This document shows, in pieces, positions 33,522-38,706 of a DNA stretch of 38,706 nucleotides. Source of the DNA: Pseudomonas alliivorans (lineage in GTDB: Bacteria > Pseudomonadota > Gammaproteobacteria > Pseudomonadales > Pseudomonadaceae); contig NZ_JAFFZW010000018.1 in NCBI RefSeq assembly GCF_017826695.1, positions 1 through 38,706 of the forward strand, written 5' to 3'. The notes beneath the pieces were generated by a model. It had not been told where the DNA came from, did not search any database, and saw nothing but the letters and a program-made list of their open reading frames with translations. Both the position numbers and the translations under genes were made by a program. The first letter of the stretch is position 1, and each line of letters starts with the position of its first letter.

Positions 33522-34481
33522 ATGAACGCCCTGCAATTCTCCCGAACCGGCGACCTCGCCGCCCTGCAATACGTCGAACTGCCAACGCCAAAGCCTGCCG
33601 AAGGCGAAGTGCTGATCCAGGTAAAAGCCGCCGGCCTCAACCCAAGCGACGTGAAGAACGTGCTGGGTCGCTTTCCCTACACCACACTGCCGCGCATTCC
33701 CGGTCGTGACTTCGCTGGCGTGGTCATTGAAGGCCCGCAAACGTTGATCGGTCAGCAAGTCTGGGGCACCGGTAAAGAGCCCGGCTTCTTTCGCGACGGT
33801 TCGCATGCCGAATACATCACCCTGCCTGCCGCAGGCGTTGCCCTCAAGCCCGAGGCCTTAAGCTTCGTTCAGGCCGCGAGCCTCGGCGTGCCGTACACCA
33901 CCGCCTGGGATGCCCTGCAGCGCAGTCTGGTGAACAGTGAAACACGTCTGCTGGTCATCGGTGCCAACGGCGCGGTCGGCAGTGCCGCCATGGCGCTGGG
34001 CAAGATTCTCGGTGCTCAGGTGCTGGGCGCGGTGCGTCGTCCCGAGCAACTGCAAGCGCTGAAAGCCGATGGCTTCGCCGGCCTGCTGCTCGATGCCCCG
34101 GAAAGCCTTGGCAACCAGGTCAACGACGTCTTCAAAGGCGGCGCTGACGTCATCTTCGACACCACCGGCTTCTGGCTGCCAGCCGCCGTCCCTGCGCTGG
34201 CGCCGTTCGGCCGTATTGCAATCATCGCTGCGCCCGCTGACGGCCACGTGCAACTGCCTGCGCTGGGGTTGTATCGTAAAGGCGGTTCAGTGGTCGGCAT
34301 CAACTCACTGCTCTACGACTGCGCGACCTGCGCCACCATGCTGGATCAGTTCGGTCAGTTCTTCGATCAGGGGCTGCTGGCGCTACCGGGCGATCTGGTT
34401 GAATCGCCCTTGAGCGAAGGGGTAGCGCGCTACGCCGAGGTCAACGAGGGCAGGGGAGACAAGATCATTCTGGTGCCTTGA
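33522..34481 (+). CDS. Zinc-type alcohol dehydrogenase / quinone oxidoreductase (MDR family)
   Basis: The protein has 319 residues and belongs to the medium-chain dehydrogenase/reductase superfamily. The N-terminal GroES-like part has EVLIQVKAAGLNPSDVKN and PRIPGRDFAGVV; the cofactor loop is VIGANGAVGSAAMALGK (a GxxGxxG variant). The structural-zinc cysteine cluster is absent, pointing to the zinc-free NADPH quinone-reductase branch. The substrate is unknown. It lies downstream of an AraC regulator and an XapX-like gene in a likely co-transcribed set. Confidence 0.85.
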   Translation: MNALQFSRTGDLAALQYVELPTPKPAEGEVLIQVKAAGLNPSDVKNVLGRFPYTTLPRIPGRDFAGVVIEGPQTLIGQQVWGTGKEPGFFRDGSHAEYITLPAAGVALKPEALSFVQAASLGVPYTTAWDALQRSLVNSETRLLVIGANGAVGSAAMALGKILGAQVLGAVRRPEQLQALKADGFAGLLLDAPESLGNQVNDVFKGGADVIFDTTGFWLPAAVPALAPFGRIAIIAAPADGHVQLPALGLYRKGGSVVGINSLLYDCATCATMLDQFGQFFDQGLLALPGDLVESPLSEGVARYAEVNEGRGDKIILVP

Positions 34482-34489
34482 AACGGTGA

Positions 34490-35026
34490 TCAGTTGTCCA
34501 GCGCGAGCAACTGAACGAACACCGCGAAACTGCCCAGGAACAGCCAGAAAAAACTGAACAGCCAAGGCGTGCGCTTGGAAAACAGCAGTGATTTCTTCGG
34601 CCCGGTTTCGCTGGACTCCCAGTCGCTGAACAGCGGCGAGTCGTCATAGGTCAGCCCGATGACCGGCTCGCTGCGCAGCAACCCCGCCTGCTTGCGATGC
34701 CAGTGCATGATGATGTCGCACGCCGCCCGGATGCCAGGCCACGCCGCAAGCGTGCAGAACAGCCCCAGCAACGCCAGCATCGGCGGCACCACCAGCGTGA
34801 ACATCACACCCCAATCCGTATTCGCGTTCGCCATCGACGACGCATAGGCAATCACCAGAAATGACTGCGCCGACAAATAGGCGTTGGTGCGGTTAGACAG
34901 GTTGGTCGTTTCGTAGTGAATCTCACGCCGGTAAAAATCGAGCCTTTCCTTTGGCGAGCCGAACAACTTGACCTGCTTTTCATCGACGACGTGCTCGGGC
35001 GTCTCGTCTGTGATAATTCTGGACAC
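34490..35026 (-). CDS. Small multi-TM protein of unknown function
   Basis: The protein has 178 residues from a GTG at 35026; no convincing ribosome site is visible and no in-frame ATG precedes the first helix. A charged cytoplasmic N-terminus (KERLDFYRREIHYETTNLSNRTNAYLS) leads into a helical hairpin (QSFLVIAYASSMA and FTLVVPPMLALLGLFCTLAAW). A soluble loop and a third helix near the C-terminus follow (WLFSFFWLFLGSFAVFVQLL). The N-terminal helix followed by a 2TM hairpin is reminiscent of SLATT/2TM-type membrane effectors, but I cannot confirm the family. It converges with the oxidoreductase gene (8-base gap). Confidence 0.65.
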   Translation of the reverse strand: MSRIITDETPEHVVDEKQVKLFGSPKERLDFYRREIHYETTNLSNRTNAYLSAQSFLVIAYASSMANANTDWGVMFTLVVPPMLALLGLFCTLAAWPGIRAACDIIMHWHRKQAGLLRSEPVIGLTYDDSPLFSDWESSETGPKKSLLFSKRTPWLFSFFWLFLGSFAVFVQLLALDN

Positions 35027-35152
35027 AGTTAGTTAATACCGAATGTTAAAGATGCTGGATAGACCCTGATTCAAGTTGAGCAGTTCGACCTAAAGTCGCC
35101 TGGGAGGGGACCGTTCATCCTGTAAATCCCGGCACACGACAAGGACCTCGTC

Positions 35153-35710
35153 ATGACCACGACCCCAATCCTGCAAACCGGGCGCCTGTTGCTGACCCCG
35201 CTCCAGCTGGCCGATGCACCCGCCATGCAGCAGCTTTTCCCGCATTGGGAAATCGTACGATTTCTGAACAATCGCGTACCGTGGCCTTATCCCGAAGACG
35301 GCGCACTGCGATACATCCAGGACGTCGCCTTGCCAGCCTCCGAGCAAGGCACCCAGTGGCACTGGATGATCCGCCTGCACACCGCGCCGCACGACATCAT
35401 CGGCAGCATCAGCCTCATGACCACCCCCGGCAACAACCGCGGCTTCTGGCTGCACCCGGACTGGCAAGGCAACGGCTACATGCAGGAAGCCTGTATGGTG
35501 ATCAACGCGTTCTGGTTCGAAACCCTCGGCCAACCCGTGATGCAAGTCCCCAAGGCTGCGCCGAACCATGGGTCACGGCGGGTTTCGATCAAGGAAGGCA
35601 TGCGGTTGGTGTCGTCGGGGGAAAGTGATTATGTAAGCGGCAGATTCCCGGAGGAGATCTGGGAGATGACGCAGGAGGAGTGGTTGAGGTGTCGTGTCGC
35701 AGACGTTTGA
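35153..35710 (+). CDS. GNAT-family N-acetyltransferase (RimJ/RimL type)
   Basis: The protein has 185 residues. The N-terminal TGRLLLTPLQLADAPAMQQLF is the RimJ/RimL-like start. IIGSISLMTT gives the central beta strand. GFWLHPDWQGNGYMQEA is the acetyl-CoA pyrophosphate loop (R/Q-x-x-G-x-G/A pattern). Near the end, PNHGSRRVSIKEGMRLV replaces the usual N-x-x-S-x-x-V-x-x-K-x-G motif. These enzymes acetylate protein N-termini or small amines. AAGGA lies 8 bases before the ATG. Confidence 0.85.
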   Translation: MTTTPILQTGRLLLTPLQLADAPAMQQLFPHWEIVRFLNNRVPWPYPEDGALRYIQDVALPASEQGTQWHWMIRLHTAPHDIIGSISLMTTPGNNRGFWLHPDWQGNGYMQEACMVINAFWFETLGQPVMQVPKAAPNHGSRRVSIKEGMRLVSSGESDYVSGRFPEEIWEMTQEEWLRCRVADV

Positions 35711-35819
35711 TGCGCGTACTGACCAGGGCAGTCTCTAGGCAGCCCGGACGTGAAGCTGTACCTTCTGCAACCAGCCTCTACGGGACGATATGTGAAAACG
35801 GGTGCAGGTCAGCCAAAGC

Positions 35820-36452
35820 ATGGATGAAAAGAAACTCAAAATCATGGTCTCCTCCACCGTTTACGGTGTTGAAGAATTACTGGACCTTGTTTATACGCTG
35901 CTGACCAGCTTCGGTTACGAGGTGCTGATGTCGCATAAAGGTACCCTGCCGGTATCTTCGGAACAGACCGCATTCGAAAACTGCCTCGCAGCGGTAAAGC
36001 AATGTGACCTGTTTCTAGGCATCATTACGCCTCATTACGGCAGCGGGGTAGACGGTACGGGCATCTCCATCACCCATCAGGAAATGAAGGCCGCCATCGC
36101 GCTGAAAAAGCCGCGCTGGTTTCTAGCCCATGATCATGTGGTGTTCGCGCGTATTCTGCTGAGGGACCTTGGCTACAAGGATCAGCAACAAAGACAGAGC
36201 CTCAGCCTGAAGCACAAGGCAACGTCGATCACCGATCTGAAAGTCATCGACATGTACGAAGATGCCACCATGGAGCAGTTGCCGTTGAATGAGCGTCAGG
36301 GTAACTGGGTTCAGAAGTTCGAACGTGATGGCGAGGCGAGCTTGTTCGTGACGGCACAGTTTTCTCGCTATCAGGACCTTGAACAGCGCCTCAGAGAGAA
36401 CATGGGTGACAGTGCGCAGGTTGCCCGGCGCTTGAGAGGCGGCGATGAATAG
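35820..36452 (+). CDS. DUF4062 domain protein
   Basis: The protein has 210 residues. The N-terminal ~90 residues match the DUF4062 pattern: KIMVSSTVYGVEELLDLVYTLL, then FGYEVLMSHKGTLPVS, AAVKQCDLFLGIITPHYGSG, and ISITHQEMKAAIALKKPRW. This Rossmann-like, TIR-resembling fold often occurs in front of NTPase or signalling modules. The ATG at 35820 is chosen; a GTG at 35802 is possible. It overlaps the next gene by 8 bases, so the two are translationally coupled and likely act together. The function is unknown; a sensing or nucleotide-handling role is inference. Confidence 0.8.
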   Translation: MDEKKLKIMVSSTVYGVEELLDLVYTLLTSFGYEVLMSHKGTLPVSSEQTAFENCLAAVKQCDLFLGIITPHYGSGVDGTGISITHQEMKAAIALKKPRWFLAHDHVVFARILLRDLGYKDQQQRQSLSLKHKATSITDLKVIDMYEDATMEQLPLNERQGNWVQKFERDGEASLFVTAQFSRYQDLEQRLRENMGDSAQVARRLRGGDE

Positions 36453-37884
36453 AACACCTTCCCAGCTCAAGACACTATTGCAACTGGGTGAAACTCAGAA
36501 CATCGAAGTCAGGACTCAAGCCAGCGTCGATGTCTGCGGGCCGCTGGTGTGTGCCTATCTCAATTCGCAAGGCGGTTATGTGCTCTGCGATATTGACGCG
36601 GACAGACCGACGCTTGGCATTGAAGAGGCGCAACACGCTGCGCAAACGCTGGAGCTTAAACTCAAAGACCAGATTCGACCGCCTGTGCTGTTTTCAGTGG
36701 AGGTACAGGAGATTGACGGACGTCAGGTGCTTGGTATCGAGATTCCTTCAGGCAAAGACATTCCCTATGCTTTTCGCGATGCCATCTATGTCCGCCAAGG
36801 GAATCAGGCGTTGAGGGCAGGTGTTGACGTCATTCGGGACATGATTCTGCGCAAACAGATCGAGCCTGAGCGCTGGGAGCGACTGTTTTCTCCCGAGCTG
36901 GACGAGCAGCAGTTATCGCGTTCCGCCTGCCATAAGTTGCTCGCGGCCTCTCGCACGCCGACCGATGCCAGAGAGTCCGGGCAAGGTCTTCTGCATCAAT
37001 TGCAGTTCTTGTCGCTCGCGAAATATGGCCGTCTTACTAACGCTGCGGACGTCCTGCTGGCCGAGGACCCTGTACGTCGACATCCTCAAGCTCGCGTTCG
37101 AGCGGTCTGCTATCGCAGCAAGACGGCCGATGAGTATCAGGATCTACAGCACTTTGCCGGACCGATGACTCAGGTCATTGAGCAGCTGATTGCGTTCATC
37201 CTGCGTAATACGCCCTCCAGAGCACGGTTCAGCCAAGGCAGCCATCAGCGCGAAGACCTACCTCTCTACCCGGAAGCAGCGATACGCGAGGGTGTCGTAA
37301 ATGCTTTTGCACACAGGGACTACAGCAGTTTCTCCGGCGGTATCAAGGTTGAAGTCAGCCCTACACGGCTGGAAATCTGGAACTCAGGAAGCCTTCCCGA
37401 CGGTGTCGATACTGAAAAGCTGCAACAGGGTCACGTTTCCATTCTTCGCAACCCTGATATCGCCCATGCTCTTTACCTTCAGGGCTATATGGAGAAGCTG
37501 GGACGTGGCAGCTTTTTGATTCGACAGGCATGCGAGCAGAGCGGTCTTCCAGCACCTGAATGGCGCTCAGAAGCATCCTCTGGCGTCACCCTCACGTTCT
37601 TCACCCCGGAAGTCACCCCGGAAGTCACCCCGGAAGTCACCCCGGAAGTCACCCCGGAAGTCGAACGGCTCATTTTGGCCGTGAAGGGAGAGGTAAGGCG
37701 TGCCGAACTTCAACGTCGTTTGAATCTGGCGGACGCCGAACACTTTCGTAAACACTACCTGACGCCTGCGCTCGAGCAGGGCGTGCTTGTCATGACAATC
37801 CCCGATAAGCCTACCAGCAGCAACCAGCGATACCGCCTGACCAGCCTGGGCAATGTTATTCGCGCGGGGCTTGAGGAGGAGTAG
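36445..37884 (+). CDS. AlbA_2 (Schlafen-like) / HATPase domain regulator-like protein
   Basis: The protein has 479 residues. Residues ~10-125 are an AlbA_2 (Schlafen) nucleic-acid-binding domain (NIEVRTQASVDVCGPLVCAYL, then GGYVLCDID, and a later PYAFRDAIYVRQGNQ). Residues ~280-385 are a HATPase_c_4-type ATP-binding region (YPEAAIREGVVNAFAHRDYS, LEIWNSGSLPDG, EKLGRGSFLIRQAC). A linker of five exact TPEV repeats follows. The last ~80 residues resemble a winged helix (RRAELQRRLNLADAEHFRKHYLTPALEQGVL). Such proteins are often labelled 'RecG-like' or putative transcriptional regulators. The 8-base overlap with the DUF4062 gene makes a two-gene module; a defence or stress role is inference. Confidence 0.85.
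   Translation: MNRTPSQLKTLLQLGETQNIEVRTQASVDVCGPLVCAYLNSQGGYVLCDIDADRPTLGIEEAQHAAQTLELKLKDQIRPPVLFSVEVQEIDGRQVLGIEIPSGKDIPYAFRDAIYVRQGNQALRAGVDVIRDMILRKQIEPERWERLFSPELDEQQLSRSACHKLLAASRTPTDARESGQGLLHQLQFLSLAKYGRLTNAADVLLAEDPVRRHPQARVRAVCYRSKTADEYQDLQHFAGPMTQVIEQLIAFILRNTPSRARFSQGSHQREDLPLYPEAAIREGVVNAFAHRDYSSFSGGIKVEVSPTRLEIWNSGSLPDGVDTEKLQQGHVSILRNPDIAHALYLQGYMEKLGRGSFLIRQACEQSGLPAPEWRSEASSGVTLTFFTPEVTPEVTPEVTPEVTPEVERLILAVKGEVRRAELQRRLNLADAEHFRKHYLTPALEQGVLVMTIPDKPTSSNQRYRLTSLGNVIRAGLEEE
37603..37662 (+). repeat. Five exact tandem copies of a 12-bp unit, in frame
   Basis: The unit ACCCCGGAAGTC repeats five times without a mismatch and encodes (TPEV)5 between the ATPase and winged-helix parts. 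Because 12 is a multiple of three, copy-number change would alter linker length without breaking the frame. Confidence 0.97.
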
Positions 37885-37891
37885 CGAGCGG

Positions 37892-37918
37892 GGTAGCCGT
37901 GCCGATGGGCAGGCTACC
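37892..37918. terminator. Hairpin between convergent genes
   Basis: GGTAGCC at 37892-37898 pairs with GGCTACC at 37912-37918, and an inner TGCC/GGCA extends the stem. It lies in the 46-base gap between the AlbA_2 gene and the convergent hypothetical gene. There is no T-run, so terminator function is uncertain. Confidence 0.45.
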
Positions 37919-37930
37919 TGACGGTCAGCC

Positions 37931-38623
37931 TCAAGCCGTCTCGACAACCCGCTTCGCCGCACGGGCTTCTTCCCGCGCTGCCAGCACCTCTGCCGATGCA
38001 CGCTCGCCCTTGTAGGCCATCTGATTGAAGAACATGCCGTCAAACTGTTCCTGAGACGGCGTCTTGGTCACGGGGATAAGCAGCGCCGCCAGATCCAGCG
38101 TATCGGCGAAGTTTTCCTTGGTCAGGTTGTACCGGCCAAGGTAACTGCCGGTCCACGCCGAATCAGCCTCCACCAGATCGATGGCCGAATCGCGGTAATT
38201 CAACGCCGCTGCCTTCAGATCACTGGAATTGTTCAGCAGCCCATTCAGACGATCCATCTCGTCCGCACTCAACTGCCCGCCGGTATTGAGCGCCTTCAGG
38301 CTGCCGTCTTCTGCAACCGTGAAGCCAAACTTCTTGTCGGCCAGGTCCGGGTACAGATACGACAGCGCCGACTTAAATTCGTCGAACGCGCCCCTCATCA
38401 CCTCCGTCACCCCACGATGCAACTCAGCCAGCCGCGGAAAATCCCAGGACTGAGGCGGACCGATCATCGTCTCGACCACTTCCATCGAGTCAATACTCGT
38501 CTTGGGCGGTTCGCTCGGATAGTAGACGGCAGCGGGCGTGGCATTGAGGATCGCCTGCTTCGCAGCCTCGCTCATCGGTTGCGCAGTGAGCTTCTGATCG
38601 GAAGGCGTCAGGCGGTCGGCCAT
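37931..38623 (-). CDS. Hypothetical protein, possibly N-terminally truncated
   Basis: The protein has 230 residues from the ATG at 38623. It is hydrophilic, with no signal peptide or membrane segment, and mostly helical in appearance (TEVMRGAFDEFKSALSYLYPDLADKK … LSADEMDRLNGLLNN … ASAEVLAAREEARAAKRVVE). The family is not recognised. Only seven bases separate the ATG from the end of an IS3-like element, and no ribosome-binding sequence lies in them. Either the original upstream region or part of the coding sequence was lost to the insertion; translation of this copy is doubtful. Confidence 0.6.
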   Translation of the reverse strand: MADRLTPSDQKLTAQPMSEAAKQAILNATPAAVYYPSEPPKTSIDSMEVVETMIGPPQSWDFPRLAELHRGVTEVMRGAFDEFKSALSYLYPDLADKKFGFTVAEDGSLKALNTGGQLSADEMDRLNGLLNNSSDLKAAALNYRDSAIDLVEADSAWTGSYLGRYNLTKENFADTLDLAALLIPVTKTPSQEQFDGMFFNQMAYKGERASAEVLAAREEARAAKRVVETA

Positions 38624-38630
38624 CGACGGG

Positions 38631-38706
38631 TGTAGTGGTCAACTGATCCCGGACACGACGTTAAGTTTTTTCTCGTACTGAGCGGGTGCCAGTCCATCAT
38701 TGAACT
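38631..38706 (-). mobile_element. End of an IS3-like insertion sequence (continues beyond the window)
   Basis: From 38631 the sequence TGTAGTGGTCAACTGATCCC begins with TG, as IS3-family terminal inverted repeats do, and contains the transposase stop 8 bases in. The other end is outside the window, so target duplication cannot be checked. Confidence 0.6.
38639..38706 (-). CDS. IS3-like transposase, C-terminal end only
   Basis: The minus strand reads FNDGLAPAQYEKKLNVVSGI followed by S and a TGA at 38641-38639. It looks like the extreme C-terminus of an IS3-family OrfB transposase (…aPaqYE…). It is cut by the window edge, so whether the gene is intact cannot be judged. It is transcribed toward the adjacent hypothetical gene. 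Confidence 0.6.
   Translation of the reverse strand, partial: FNDGLAPAQYEKKLNVVSGIS

Noticed and set aside
37603..37662. Tandem repeat considered as a CRISPR fragment
   Set aside because: The units are contiguous 12-mers without spacers and lie in frame inside a protein gene.

Overview
The window looks like chromosome of a Pseudomonas syringae-group bacterium. The grounds are the gene families and their codon style, two tandem Rsm-type small RNAs, P. syringae-style IS66/IS5/IS3 insertion-sequence remnants, and a REP-type inverted repeat. Species-level assignment is inference; no database search was possible.

Layout. (1) 1-1.5 kb: insertion-sequence wreckage. It holds a frameshifted IS66 TnpC, then the C-terminal tail of an IS5-like transposase, then the 3' end of a gene cut off by the insertions. 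(2) 1.5-5.6 kb: an AT-richer accessory block of small exported proteins (signal peptides, one lipoprotein, two SH3-like paralogues of which one carries an in-frame TGA, and one with a TPR-like C-terminus). The block resembles clusters of periplasmic immunity or orphan proteins. (3) 5.6-6.75 kb: a membrane protein, then two tandem minus-strand copies of an rsmX-like sRNA. Each copy has a GacA-type upstream site, a -10, several GGA motifs and a terminator. (4) 6.87-12 kb: an acyl-CoA synthetase, a membrane-anchored hypothetical protein, a RecQ-family helicase and a glycine-zipper protein. (5) 12.2-17 kb: a YdeP-type molybdopterin oxidoreductase with its FdhD sulfur-transfer partner and a LysR regulator, then the BON-LysM protein Kbp. 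(6) 17-19.4 kb: yrfG divergent from a nudE-cysQ operon (nucleotide housekeeping). (7) 19.4-25.9 kb, all minus strand: rmlB-rmlA-rmlC (dTDP-rhamnose precursor genes, without rmlD), then dctB-dctD (C4-dicarboxylate two-component system), then a thioesterase-fold gene. (8) 26-32.3 kb: a 970-residue kinase/aminotransferase fusion, agmatine deiminase AguA, a small hypothetical protein and an OprD-family porin. (9) 32.4-35.7 kb: an AraC regulator, an XapX-like membrane peptide, a zinc-type oxidoreductase, a small multi-TM protein and a GNAT acetyltransferase. (10) 35.8-38.7 kb: a tightly overlapping DUF4062 / AlbA_2-HATPase pair that looks like an uncharacterised accessory (possibly defence) module, a hypothetical gene, and the end of an IS3-like element almost touching that gene's start codon.

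The strongest candidates for something less described are the DUF4062-AlbA_2 pair with its in-frame 12-bp repeat, the exported-protein island, and the tandem rsmX array. No CRISPR array, tRNA or rRNA was seen.
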